Notes under the pieces: generated by a model
What the model was told of the DNA's origin: nothing
What the model saw: the letters and a program-made list of their open reading frames with translations, nothing else
The model's database searches: none
Program-made: the position numbers and the translations under genes
Assembly: GCF_003464165.1 (NCBI RefSeq)
Contig: NZ_QSEK01000021.1
Location: 1 to 50,743, forward strand
DNA length: 50,743 nucleotides
Reading direction: 5' to 3'
Source of the DNA: Eubacterium sp. AM49-13BH
GTDB lineage: Bacteria > Bacillota > Clostridia > Lachnospirales > Lachnospiraceae
Part shown: positions 19,441 through 27,509 of the stretch, piece by piece
Layout of the letters: the number at the start of each line of letters is the position of its first letter
Numbering within the stretch: the stretch's first letter is position 1

Positions 19441-19790
19441 TAGAATAAGCCTCCGCCTAATCCTCCAAGTCCTCCAGTAATCTTAGCCATCTGTGCCTGT
19501 GACTCTTCTTCGCATTTTCTTAAAGCTTCATTAGTAGCTGCTACGATTAAATCCTCAAGCATCTCTACATCATCTGGATCAACTGCTTCAGGGTCAATCT
19601 TAACCTTAGATACTTCTCTCTTACCTGTAACAGTTACCTCAACTACTCCGCCGCCTGCTGTCGCACTGAATTCCTTATTCTCAAGCTCTGCCTGCTGCTC
19701 CTCCATCTGACGCTGCATTCTCTGTGCCTGCTTCATCAGATTATTCATATTACCAGGCATTCCTCCTGGAAAACCACCTCTTTTAGCCAT
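19440..19790 (-). CDS. YbaB/EbfC family nucleoid-associated protein
   Basis: This 116-residue protein matches YbaB/EbfC. It has a glycine/methionine-rich start ([19 protein letters not shown]), an amphipathic helix ([17 protein letters not shown]), the beta-sheet core [16 protein letters not shown] and a glycine-rich tail. The family forms dimers that bind DNA. Its place between dnaX and recR, with one-base overlaps on both sides, is the classical arrangement. Confidence 0.95.
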   Translation of the reverse strand: MAKRGGFPGGMPGNMNNLMKQAQRMQRQMEEQQAELENKEFSATAGGGVVEVTVTGKREVSKVKIDPEAVDPDDVEMLEDLIVAATNEALRKCEEESQAQMAKITGGLGGLGGGLF

Positions 19791-21427
19791 TATATAAGTT
19801 CCTCCTTATCATCTACTTCTATATCTATGCCTACGAGTTCCTTAAGGTCCACGAATCTGCTGTGGAAATCCTCATCATCGTTAAGCTTAGTCACTTTAAT
19901 TGAAACCCTTACTCCTGTTCTCTCCTCAATGACATTCTCTATGCTTTCCATAACTTCCTGTCTGCTGAGTGAATTATAGGCACTAAGTGATTCTACCATA
20001 ATTTCAAGACTAATTCCATCTTCTGCTAATGTAACATGTGCAGCCTGTAAAAATGTCTGATTAACCGGGTCGTCTATCGTTGCTATGATATCCTTCCAGC
20101 CTGCCGCTATTGCCTTAACATCTTCCGGAACAGCGTCATATACACGCTTAACTACAGGCTTCTTTGGAGTCTGCTGCTGTACTGCTGCCTGGCCTCCCTC
20201 AGCGCCACCCGCCATACCTGCTGCGCTTACAAGTTTACCGCTTTTAATATCATCAAGTACTTTCTGTAACTGCCCTTCAAGCATTGTCACACGGCTTACA
20301 ACATCGCCAATATCCTGACTGTTATCCATTGCCGGGCGCATCAGCTTTATAAATGTTATCTCTGTCTTAACTCTTTTCTGTGTAGAAAACTTCAGGTCAT
20401 TCGATAATTCTGACAACACTCTTATATAATACATAAGTGTATCTATATCTACATTCTGTGCATCTTTCTTCAGGTCTTCAAGATTATCTGCTGATACTTC
20501 TATTACGTCTTCAATTCTTTCTGCATCTTTGGTTGTCTTAATAAGAAGCAGATTTCTAAGATACCATATAAAATCTGTAACAAATTGTGAAAGGTCTCTT
20601 CCCTGCATTATCAGATCTTCCATAAGTGACATGCACACAGCAACATCTCCTGACAGGATTGTTGAAAGCATTTTACTAAATACCGCCGTGTCAACTGCCC
20701 CAAGAACATCTAATACATTTTCATACTTAAGGTCTTTCCCCAGATAGAATGCCAGACACTGGTCTAACAGACTTAACGCATCTCGCATAGAACCATCTGC
20801 AGCTTTGGCAACATATTTTATTGCCTTATCCTCTACATTCAGTCCCTCCGCCTTCATAAGTTCTGACAGCCTGCCTGCAATTGTCTCTATTGTTATCCTA
20901 TGGAAGTCATATCTCTGACATCTTGAAAGGATTGTAATAGGAATCTTCGCCACTTCTGTAGTAGCCAGTATAAATATTACATATGCAGGAGGTTCTTCCA
21001 ATGTCTTTAACAGTGCATTGAACGCTCCTATAGAAAGCATATGAACCTCATCAATTATATAGACTTTGAATCTTCCTTCTGTCGGTGAGTACTGTACTTC
21101 TTCTCTTATCTGTCTTATATTATCGACACCATTGTTAGATGCCGCATCTATCTCTATTACATTCATGCTTGTTCCAGCCGCAATCGCCTTGCATGTCGGA
21201 CACTCCCCACAAGGATTGCCATCAACCGGATGCTCACAATTAACTGCCTTCGCAAATATCTTGGCAACTGATGTCTTACCAGTTCCTCTCGTTCCGCAGA
21301 ACAGATATGCATGGCCTATTCTGTCTGCATTAATCTGATTTCGCAGGGTTGTTACTATTGTATCCTGTCCTTTGACATCATTGAAATTGTCAGGACGCCA
21401 TTTTCTGTATAAAGCCTGATATGACAT
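19790..21427 (-). CDS. dnaX: DNA polymerase III subunit gamma/tau
   Basis: The clamp-loader ATPase starts [12 protein letters not shown]. It has the Walker [13 protein letters not shown], a zinc module (CEHP...CGECPTC), Walker B IIDEVHM and sensor/arginine-finger region [10 protein letters not shown] gamma/tau C-terminal region follows the AAA+ lid. The product is 545 aa. The start at 21427 is chosen because AGGGAGG lies just upstream; the frame extends 20 codons further upstream without support. It is preceded by the SRP RNA gene and a leader with several hairpins, and it heads the dnaX-ybaB-recR-condensin run. Confidence 0.97.
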   Translation of the reverse strand: MSYQALYRKWRPDNFNDVKGQDTIVTTLRNQINADRIGHAYLFCGTRGTGKTSVAKIFAKAVNCEHPVDGNPCGECPTCKAIAAGTSMNVIEIDAASNNGVDNIRQIREEVQYSPTEGRFKVYIIDEVHMLSIGAFNALLKTLEEPPAYVIFILATTEVAKIPITILSRCQRYDFHRITIETIAGRLSELMKAEGLNVEDKAIKYVAKAADGSMRDALSLLDQCLAFYLGKDLKYENVLDVLGAVDTAVFSKMLSTILSGDVAVCMSLMEDLIMQGRDLSQFVTDFIWYLRNLLLIKTTKDAERIEDVIEVSADNLEDLKKDAQNVDIDTLMYYIRVLSELSNDLKFSTQKRVKTEITFIKLMRPAMDNSQDIGDVVSRVTMLEGQLQKVLDDIKSGKLVSAAGMAGGAEGGQAAVQQQTPKKPVVKRVYDAVPEDVKAIAAGWKDIIATIDDPVNQTFLQAAHVTLAEDGISLEIMVESLSAYNSLSRQEVMESIENVIEERTGVRVSIKVTKLNDDEDFHSRFVDLKELVGIDIEVDDKEELI

Positions 21428-21505
21428 GGTTACCTCCCTCTGCGTTGTATCTACTTTCGCAGCCCTTAACCTCATGCGTAAAACCATCCGCCTCCGGCGT
21501 CTGTC

Positions 21506-21625
21506 GCTGCTTCGCAGCTTATGTTTTACTTATGTCGGTTAAGTTCCTGCTTCGCAGGATAATTTAGGAATATCATACAGCTTCTTACATGCAAGCATGA
21601 CGAATCTGCCTGACATTCCTAAATT
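21506..21625 (-). other. Structured leader between the SRP RNA gene and dnaX
   Basis: This stretch holds three inverted repeats. ATTCCTAAATT (21615-21625) pairs with AATTTAGGAAT (21561-21571). There are also two small hairpins of similar sequence, CCTGCTTCGCAGG (21546-21558) and GCTGCTTCGCAGC (21506-21518). None is followed by a clear T run. It could be an attenuator or 5' UTR structure of dnaX, or spacer repeats. Confidence 0.45.
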
Positions 21626-21651
21626 AGCTGCGACGAGTAACATTTTAATAA

Positions 21652-21921
21652 CAAAAGCCGTGCGTCCGGCTTCGAACTGATATCCACAGACGTTACCGAT
21701 GCAGTTAGCTCGATCCAGGCACCCTTTCAACACCCGGAAGATTCCACTTAATGCTGCTTCATTCCTGACCTGACATGGTTCGTGGATTTCCGTCGTGAAA
21801 GACCCAAATGTCAACACCACTTACACCGGGCTGCTCCATAAATATCAACCCTCTGCCGAACATCACCCCTGCTATAGCGGATTGCAGGTTCAAGGTGCCG
21901 CTACTACCCCGGCTGCACGGT
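21652..21921 (-). ncRNA. ffs: Signal recognition particle RNA (large, Bacillus/Clostridium type)
   Basis: The minus strand carries the SRP54-binding helix 8 core GTCAGGTCAGGAATGAAGC (about 21751-21775), with the GGAA tetraloop and the asymmetric bulge. Upstream is a 5' region able to form the Alu-type domain. The predicted transcript runs from a perfect promoter to a terminator stem (AGCCG/CGGCT, 21656-21671, then TTTTGTT), about 270 nt in all, like the Bacillus subtilis scRNA. The position between tadA and dnaX is conserved in Firmicutes. The tetraloop-closing pair here is A-U rather than the usual C-G. Confidence 0.93.
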
Positions 21922-21927
21922 ATTTCA

Positions 21928-21957
21928 ATTATACTTGTTATATAGGCTTGTTGTCAA
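21928..21957 (-). promoter_or_regulatory. Promoter of the SRP RNA gene
   Basis: Both hexamers are consensus: TTGACA (21952-21957) and TATAAT (21928-21933), 18 bp apart on the minus strand. The predicted start is about 21921. Confidence 0.9.
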
Positions 21958-21978
21958 GGTGTGAAGCGTTGACAAAAT

Positions 21979-22013
21979 AAGACAGCCTCCGCAATCCACG
22001 CAGAAGCTGCCTT
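21979..22013 (-). terminator. Terminator after the prolyl-tRNA editing gene
   Basis: On the minus strand a 14-15 bp imperfect stem (AAGGCAGCTTCTGC with GCGGAGGCTGTCTT) is followed by ATTTTG. It sits between the YbaK/ProX-like gene and the SRP RNA promoter. Confidence 0.7.
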
Positions 22014-22053
22014 AAACCATTACCTTAAACGTATTACTCCAAACATATTATTC

Positions 22054-22617
22054 CTATCCCTCATCCTTAGATTCTTCATACCTAGGCAGCTCAACTATCA
22101 CCGCCTCATGATGAACAGCCGGAAGGAATTTCTCCATCACTTCCTTAGTCTTTAACTTAAGGCTTGATGTATTGATGCAGGGATGACATCCGAGAGATTC
22201 TCCCTCAAGCACTTCCTTATCCATCAGTAACTGCACATGATTATCCGTATCATTCATAAGTCCCATTATGGATACCGAACCCGGTGTTATATCAAGGAAT
22301 TCCTCCATATATGATTCATCTGCAAATGAAAGTCTCGCTGAATTAATCTGCTTACTCAGATCCTTTGTCTTAAATGGCTTGTCACCCGGCATCATAAGCA
22401 TATAAAAATTCGTCTTCTGTCTGTTACATAAGAAAAGATTCTTACATATAAGTGTGTCCAGAATCTTATCTATGTCATTACACACTTCCATTGTTGTAGC
22501 AGGCTCATGGTCTGTTCTGTAATATTCCATTCCAAGCTTGTCCAACAAATCATATACTCTGATTTCTTTTTCTAATCTTCCTGTTTCATCGGCAGGTCTT
22601 CCTTTAATAAGTTCCAT
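22054..22617 (-). CDS. YbaK/ProX-type aminoacyl-tRNA editing domain protein (187 aa)
   Basis: This is a free-standing member of the YbaK/ProX family, which deacylates mischarged tRNA (often Ala-tRNA(Pro)). Characteristic segments are YRTDHEPATTMEVCNDID, NLFLCNRQKTNFYMLMMPGDKPF (catalytic-site lysine region), and GLMNDTDNHVQLLMDKEV followed by GCHPCINTSSLKLKT. Length and layout are normal for ProX-like proteins. The ATG at 22617 has GGGAG 8 bp upstream; a TTG at 22635 is possible but unlikely. It follows the ABC ATPase gene by 35 bp on the same strand. Confidence 0.88.
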   Translation of the reverse strand: MELIKGRPADETGRLEKEIRVYDLLDKLGMEYYRTDHEPATTMEVCNDIDKILDTLICKNLFLCNRQKTNFYMLMMPGDKPFKTKDLSKQINSARLSFADESYMEEFLDITPGSVSIMGLMNDTDNHVQLLMDKEVLEGESLGCHPCINTSSLKLKTKEVMEKFLPAVHHEAVIVELPRYEESKDEG

Positions 22618-22652
22618 GATATTTCTCCCTGACAATCTGATATTCCAATATT

Positions 22653-23570
22653 CTACTCAAAATAATACAGATATACATCCTCAAGGTCAATATTATCTCC
22701 AACTTTTACTGCTTCTTCTGGCAGCTCATCACCTACAACTCTTAATGCAAGACCGTTCTTTCTCTGTCTGATATTGCCAATCTTGTATTCCTTCTGCAGC
22801 TCACCGACCTCGTCAAGCGTGCATGTTATCTCACCGACTTTTCCAGCCATGCTTTCAATCAGCTCAACCGGTGTTCCTGTTGCAATTATCTCTCCACTCT
22901 TTAGAAGCAGTACCTTATCTGCAATACATTCAATATCACTTACAACATGAGTTGCGAAAAGAATTATCTTGTCCTTAGACAACTCTGCAATATAGTTTCT
23001 GATTGAAATTCTCTCTTTAGGGTCAAGTCCTGCTGTCGGCTCATCAAGTATAAGAATCTTAGGATTGCCAAGAAGTGCCTGTGCAAGCAGCACTCTCTGC
23101 TTCATTCCTCCTGAAAATCCTCCAATCTTCTTATATGCAACCTTAGTAAGATTAACTACCTCAAGCAACTCGTCAATCTGCTGGTTGACCGTCTTAACAA
23201 CCTCATTGCCATTCTCATCAGTAGTCTTAATCTTCTTAACACCCTTAATCTCTGCCATATATTTAAGAAATGCTTTAGGCGAAAAATCCTCATAAAACCC
23301 CTGCTGCTGCGGCATGTATCCAACCAATCCCCTGAACTGTTTGCCAAGCTTTAATATATCTTCCTCGGCACTGTCCTCTCCAAAAAGAATGCTTCCACCA
23401 TTCATCTTGTCTCTTGATACATTATCAGTGATAAGATTAATCATAGTACTCTTTCCTGCTCCATTAGCACCAAGAATACCATATACTCCCGGTGTAAATG
23501 TATAATTAATCCCCTTCAGTGCCTGAACTGTACCATAAGTTTTCTTTAAATTCCTTACCTCTAATTTCAT
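22653..23570 (-). CDS. ABC transporter ATP-binding protein (305 aa)
   Basis: An ABC-2-type exporter ATPase. It has Walker A GANGAGKSTM, Q-loop YMPQQQGFYEDF, signature FSGGMKQRVLLAQALLG, Walker B ILILDEPTAGLD and the H-loop ATHVVSDIE. After the ATPase core, about 70 residues form the usual C-terminal extension. The ATG at 23570 is preceded by an AAGG-type site; a 23-codon longer frame is open upstream. No permease is adjacent, so it is an orphan in this window. The only gene-like object directly upstream is a 35-residue hydrophobic ORF. It could serve the ATPase-less permease at 1148-3232, but that is speculation. Confidence 0.9.
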   Translation of the reverse strand: MKLEVRNLKKTYGTVQALKGINYTFTPGVYGILGANGAGKSTMINLITDNVSRDKMNGGSILFGEDSAEEDILKLGKQFRGLVGYMPQQQGFYEDFSPKAFLKYMAEIKGVKKIKTTDENGNEVVKTVNQQIDELLEVVNLTKVAYKKIGGFSGGMKQRVLLAQALLGNPKILILDEPTAGLDPKERISIRNYIAELSKDKIILFATHVVSDIECIADKVLLLKSGEIIATGTPVELIESMAGKVGEITCTLDEVGELQKEYKIGNIRQRKNGLALRVVGDELPEEAVKVGDNIDLEDVYLYYFE

Positions 23571-23671
23571 ACCCTGTACCTTCTCTTTCCTAAAGATTTT
23601 CCAACCTTCATCATAACCAGCATAATTACAAGCTCGCATACCAGCTCTGTCACATAACGCACAATCATGAA

Positions 23672-23779
23672 TTATCCTACCGATGCATGAAGTATAAGAC
23701 TTTTGATCCCCACGATACTGCCTGCTGATATAATCATTATACTACTAATCAGTTCCATTGCAATCATAATTCTGCGCAC
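23672..23779 (-). CDS. Possible small hydrophobic peptide (35 aa)
   Basis: A GTG-started ORF is preceded by the strong site AAAAGGAGGGG at ideal spacing and encodes a 35-residue peptide with one hydrophobic stretch (MELISSIMIISAGSIVGI). It lies about 100 bp upstream of the ABC ATPase gene on the same strand. The strong ribosome binding site is the main support. It could be a small membrane protein or a translated leader for the ATPase gene. No homologue is recognised. Confidence 0.4.
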   Translation of the reverse strand: MRRIMIAMELISSIMIISAGSIVGIKSLILHASVG

Positions 23780-23880
23780 GTCCCCTCCTTTTATTATTAA
23801 TACGAAAAATGTTCCTGATAAGTTGACGCATTTTCACAAAAAAGTTAAAATTTTTATAATATTTTGTGGAGGATAATCTA

Positions 23881-24381
23881 GTGGAGAATACTCAGGTGGT
23901 TTTTGATAAAGATGATTACAGATATATGAAACAGGCAATCACGCAGGCTAAGAAGGCTTATAAACTCAATGAAGTGCCTATCGGCTGTGTGATTGTGTAT
24001 GAAGGAAAGGTTATAGGAAGAGGCTACAACCGCCGTAACACTGATAAAACCTCTCTCGGTCATGCCGAGATTACTGCAATTAAGAAAGCCAGCCGCTACA
24101 TGAACGACTGGCGGCTTGAGAACTGCACTTTATATGTTACGCTTGAACCTTGTCAGATGTGTGCAGGTGCTATTGTTCAGGCAAGAATTCCAAGAGTTGT
24201 TATCGGTTCCATGAATCCCAAAGCAGGATGTGCCGGTTCTATACTTAACATCCTTCAGATTCCAACATTTAATCACCAGTGCGAGATCACTAAAGGTGTA
24301 TGTGAAGAAGAATGTTCAGAAATGCTCACAACATTTTTTAAGGAGCTTCGTAAAAGCAAGAAAAAAGATGCCAATGCCTGA
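23881..24381 (+). CDS. tadA: tRNA-specific adenosine deaminase TadA
   Basis: TadA converts A34 to inosine in tRNA-Arg(ACG). The 166-residue product shows the zinc and catalytic motifs HAEI and PCQMCAGA, plus the early segment AKKAYKLNEVPIGCVIV. The GTG at 23881 is chosen because GGAGG lies 8 bp upstream; an earlier in-frame GTG at 23866 would contain that site. The neighbouring order tadA - SRP RNA - dnaX is conserved in Firmicutes, though here tadA points away from dnaX. Confidence 0.95.
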   Translation: MENTQVVFDKDDYRYMKQAITQAKKAYKLNEVPIGCVIVYEGKVIGRGYNRRNTDKTSLGHAEITAIKKASRYMNDWRLENCTLYVTLEPCQMCAGAIVQARIPRVVIGSMNPKAGCAGSILNILQIPTFNHQCEITKGVCEEECSEMLTTFFKELRKSKKKDANA

Positions 24382-25494
24382 TTATATCTCCTGATACCAG
24401 TATCCGAAATATGGATTGGCATAGTCACTCCTGTGACTCTTCTTAAAATTATTAAAGCCAAACATTGAAGCCATGTAACGTTCACGGTTGCAGTACATTC
24501 CCGGAACGCCAATGAAATATTTAGTATTATCAAGGTTATCGCGCACTCTTCCAAAAAGTATGTGCCTGAAATTATAATAGCCATGCAGCAGGAAGCTGTT
24601 TCCCGCGATGTCAATTTCATTCTGGTTAAGACACTTTAACTTCTCTGGCGACACTTCTATACAATCATAGAAGTAATCATCATCGAATGCATCTATATAA
24701 TCAGCCCGCACAAAAAGCTTTTCAAAGGATCTGGCCGCGTTGTATCGGCTCTGTGTGCTTTTTGCTGCAAATGTTGTGTTTCCGCAGGTATTTTAGCTGC
24801 TGCTCCGGCAGCCTTTATATCTTCTGTGGATATGTCACTTTCGTTTACACTTTCCGCGGTCACACCTGTCTGTGGTCTGTATGCTTCGGTCTGTTTTGAC
24901 TGAACTGTCTGCGGTCTGCCCGCTGACACAGCAGGTTCTGCCTGAGCCATCTGCGATTCTGCCAGCTCCGGTCTTACCGTTTCTGACCTTAACGATTCTG
25001 CCAGAACAGACTCTGACATTTGCTGTCCCCGCTCTTCCTCCTCACTCTGTCTCATACGCTCTTTTATAACTATTCCGGCTTCCACCTGTTTCTTTGCATC
25101 CATTCCTGAGAACACAAGCATGTCAGGTGTTACGTCCTCATCCTTCCACATAGACATCATACAATCATATCTTGCATCCTCCCTGCAACCGCAAGCCCGC
25201 ATATATCCTTAAATCCATAACCGGTTTCATCAATATTATCAGGATTGAATATTCCACTGTATTCCATCTGTCCCATTTTCACAAGACATTCCCCAAGCTT
25301 TATAAGCCTGTAACCACCGTCAGTAACCATCATATATATTCCAAACATTTCCGGACTGTCCGTCTTAACTCCTCTCAAACTGATGTTTAACTTGAACTGC
25401 CCTGATGAACTAATGCCTTTGCAAATCCTACATTTCTCCCCTTTACTCCTTCCGGATATGAATATATGTATGAAACAAGACGCTGATAATCCAC
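24382..25494 (-). pseudogene. DUF6128-like gene broken by three -1 frameshifts
   Basis: Read in three successive frames, this stretch gives one ~371-codon protein. Piece 1 starts at a GTG (25494) behind GGAGG: MDYQRLVSYIYSYPEGVKG to HQG. Piece 2 runs GQFKLNISLRGV to GLAVAG. Piece 3 runs DARYDCMMSMWKDEDV into an acidic linker. Piece 4 runs RSFEKLFVRADYIDAF to NSFLLHGYYNFRHILFGR, YFIGVPGMY and MASMFGFNNFKK, ending FGYWYQEI at 24382. The N- and C-terminal blocks resemble a Lachnospiraceae family I believe is DUF6128, of unknown function. Each break is a one-base loss: near 25400, near 25178-25183, and in the linker at about 24735-24800. The first two lie in G runs. Because there are three -1 shifts, start and end share a frame. 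This is either a decayed gene or sequencing error. Confidence 0.75.
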
Positions 25495-25560
25495 AATAAA
25501 CCTCCGCCATAATTAATTCTCTTTTGCACCTTATGCCATGTGTTCTGAAAATATTACAAC

Positions 25561-25589
25561 TTGACATTTTTTATTAAGTTTCATAACAT
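25561..25589 (+). promoter_or_regulatory. Promoter of rsmA
   Basis: TTGACA (25561-25566) and TAACAT (25584-25589) are 17 bp apart. The predicted start site is about 15 bp before the rsmA start codon region that carries TTGGAGG. Confidence 0.6.
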
Positions 25590-25612
25590 TATTCTTATAG
25601 ATTGGAGGCAAT

Positions 25613-26494
25613 ATGAGCGATAATAAATATAATAATGTTATGCACCTCGGCAACCCAACTAACACGATTGCCGTGCTTAACAGATATGGTTTTGATTTCA
25701 AGAAAAAGTTCGGTCAGAACTTTCTTATAGATGAAAATGTTGTTGAGAAAATCGTCCGTGAAGCAGGCGTTACGAAAGACGATTTCGTTGTTGAAGTCGG
25801 CCCTGGAATTGGAACAATGACACAGATTCTGTGTGAGAATGCCAGAGAAGTTGTTGCCGTTGAGATTGATAAGAAGCTTATCCCTATTCTTACAGAAGAT
25901 ACTCTTTCTTATTATGACAATGTAACAGTAATCAATGAAGATATCTTAAAGCTTGATATCAAGAAGCTTGCAGATGAGAAGAATGAAGGCAGACCAATCA
26001 AGGTTGTTGCCAACCTTCCATACTATATAACAACACCTATTATTATGGGACTTTTTGAGAGCCATGTACCATTAGACAGTATAACTATCATGGTTCAGAA
26101 GGAGGTAGCTGACCGCATGCAGTGTGGTCCTGGAACTAAAGATTATGGCGCACTTTCACTTGCTGTACAGTTCTACGCCAGACCTAAGGTTGTGCTTAAT
26201 GTACCTGCAAGCTGCTTTATGCCTCGTCCTAATGTTGATTCAGCGGTTATCCGTCTTGAGCGCTTCAAGACTCCACCTGTTGATGTTAAGAATGAGCATC
26301 TTATGTTCAAGATAATAAGAGCATCATTTAACCAGCGCCGTAAGACTATGCTTAACAGTGTCGGCAATTCCGGCATCGGCATCACTAAAGAAGCTCTTAC
26401 CAACGCATTAGAAACTATGGGACTTCCGCTTACTATCCGCGGCGAAGCCCTTACACTTGAGCAGTTTGCAGAGCTTAGCAACCTGCTGTGCTAA
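25613..26494 (+). CDS. rsmA: 16S rRNA (adenine1518/1519-N6)-dimethyltransferase
   Basis: RsmA (KsgA) dimethylates two adjacent adenines in helix 45 of 16S rRNA late in 30S assembly. The 293-residue product shows KKKFGQNFLIDENV, the SAM-binding EVGPGIGTMT, a VVAVEID acidic loop, the catalytic NLPYYITTP and the C-terminal FNQRRKTMLNS. The ATG follows TTGGAGG at 5-7 bp. In many Firmicutes rsmA lies beside tatD and metG, as here, but tatD and metG are convergent with it in this window. Confidence 0.97.
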   Translation: MSDNKYNNVMHLGNPTNTIAVLNRYGFDFKKKFGQNFLIDENVVEKIVREAGVTKDDFVVEVGPGIGTMTQILCENAREVVAVEIDKKLIPILTEDTLSYYDNVTVINEDILKLDIKKLADEKNEGRPIKVVANLPYYITTPIIMGLFESHVPLDSITIMVQKEVADRMQCGPGTKDYGALSLAVQFYARPKVVLNVPASCFMPRPNVDSAVIRLERFKTPPVDVKNEHLMFKIIRASFNQRRKTMLNSVGNSGIGITKEALTNALETMGLPLTIRGEALTLEQFAELSNLLC

Positions 26495-26530
26495 ATAACA
26501 TGATACCTATAAGTAGTCGCATTTTCGCAA

Positions 26531-26593
26531 CTTTAGTAGGTTTTTTTACAGCAAAATTCTCGTAAAACAGGTTATTTCCAGACTAAAGACCTA
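26531..26593. repeat. Imperfect hairpin sharing the TAGTAGGT/GACCTA motif
   Basis: CTTTAGT (26531-26537) pairs with ACTAAAG (26582-26588). The flanking AGGT and GACCTA echo the perfect inverted repeat that starts at 26605. A T run follows the first arm. It may be the rsmA terminator or a decayed copy of the neighbouring element. Confidence 0.45.
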
Positions 26594-26604
26594 TATAACA
26601 ACAA

Positions 26605-26681
26605 AAAACGGCTATTTAGTAGGTGTTTTCATGGCTTTATCAATAAAAACCACGTTATAAGACCTACTAAATAGCCGTTTT
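26605..26681. terminator. Perfect 20-bp inverted repeat, convergent terminator between rsmA and tatD
   Basis: AAAACGGCTATTTAGTAGGT (26605-26624) is perfectly complementary to 26662-26681 around a 37-nt loop. The stem ends in A/T tracts on both sides, and the right arm touches the tatD stop codon. It fits a bidirectional terminator for the convergent rsmA and tatD genes. The long arms and loop are more than a terminator needs. Confidence 0.65.
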
Positions 26682-26682
26682 A

Positions 26683-27504
26683 TTATAACTTATAGGTTTC
26701 AGCACCAAAAAGCAGCCTTCTCGCATTCTGGTTAGTAACATCAATAACCTCCTGCGTATCAAGCCCTTTAATCTGCGCCAGCTTTTCTGCAACATATTTT
26801 ATATTGCGGCTGTCGTTTCTTTTACCTCGGTTAGGCTCAGGTGCCATATATGGACTGTCTGTCTCCAGAACAATTCTATCCATCGGTATATACGCTGCTG
26901 CTTCCACAAGCTTCCTGGCATTCTTAAATGTAAGAACACCGCCGATTCCTATAGAAAAGCCCATGTTAAGAAAATCTCTTGCGGCTTCCCTGCTGTATGA
27001 ATAACAGTGAATTATTCCACCTGTCTCCTGTCCGTGATTACTCTTTAATATGTCGATTGTATCCTGACATGCATCTCTTGAATGAATCATTACCGGCATA
27101 TGTGTACGGTACGCTACATTCATCTGTGCTGCAAACCATTCACGCTGCTGCTTCTTCTCAGCCGCCGCCATATCTGCATCATCTGATACATAGTAGTAAT
27201 CAAGTCCGATTTCTCCAAGTGCAACAATCTTTCTGGTCTTAGATTCACCAAGCATGTTTTCCAGCCATTCAATGTCCGATTCTTTCAATCTGACAATATC
27301 CTCCGGGTGGAAACCAATCGCTGCGTATACCTTTTCATATTGTGCAGCAAGTGCAAGGGAAGCCTCACAGCCCTGACGGCTTGCACCTACATTAACAATG
27401 TAATCAAGCTTCCCTGTATCACTAAGCATGCTTCTTATAAGTTCATCTCTGTCCTCATCAAATCTTTCATCATCATAATGAGCATGAGTTTCAAATATCT
27501 TCAT
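26683..27504 (-). CDS. TatD-family metal-dependent hydrolase/DNase
   Basis: A 273-residue TatD-like TIM-barrel hydrolase. Metal ligands are visible in ETHAHYDD near the start, ALGEIGLDYYY, VMIHSRDAC, GIIHCYSYS and LETDSPYMAPEPNRGKRN near the end. Family members have 3'-5' DNase activity and roles in DNA repair. The start lies 6 bp after the restored stop of metG, so the two genes form an operon, as in Bacillus subtilis (metS-yabD). Confidence 0.93.
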   Translation of the reverse strand: MKIFETHAHYDDERFDEDRDELIRSMLSDTGKLDYIVNVGASRQGCEASLALAAQYEKVYAAIGFHPEDIVRLKESDIEWLENMLGESKTRKIVALGEIGLDYYYVSDDADMAAAEKKQQREWFAAQMNVAYRTHMPVMIHSRDACQDTIDILKSNHGQETGGIIHCYSYSREAARDFLNMGFSIGIGGVLTFKNARKLVEAAAYIPMDRIVLETDSPYMAPEPNRGKRNDSRNIKYVAEKLAQIKGLDTQEVIDVTNQNARRLLFGAETYKL

Positions 27505-27509
27505 ATCTA

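Noticed and set aside
21539..21820. 93-codon open frame on the minus strand
   Set aside because: It lies over the SRP RNA gene and its terminator; the RNA features explain the sequence.
24693..25202. Separate gene of 169 codons
   Set aside because: Its first and last parts align with neighbouring frames to make a single DUF6128-like protein; it is better read as a piece of a frameshifted gene.
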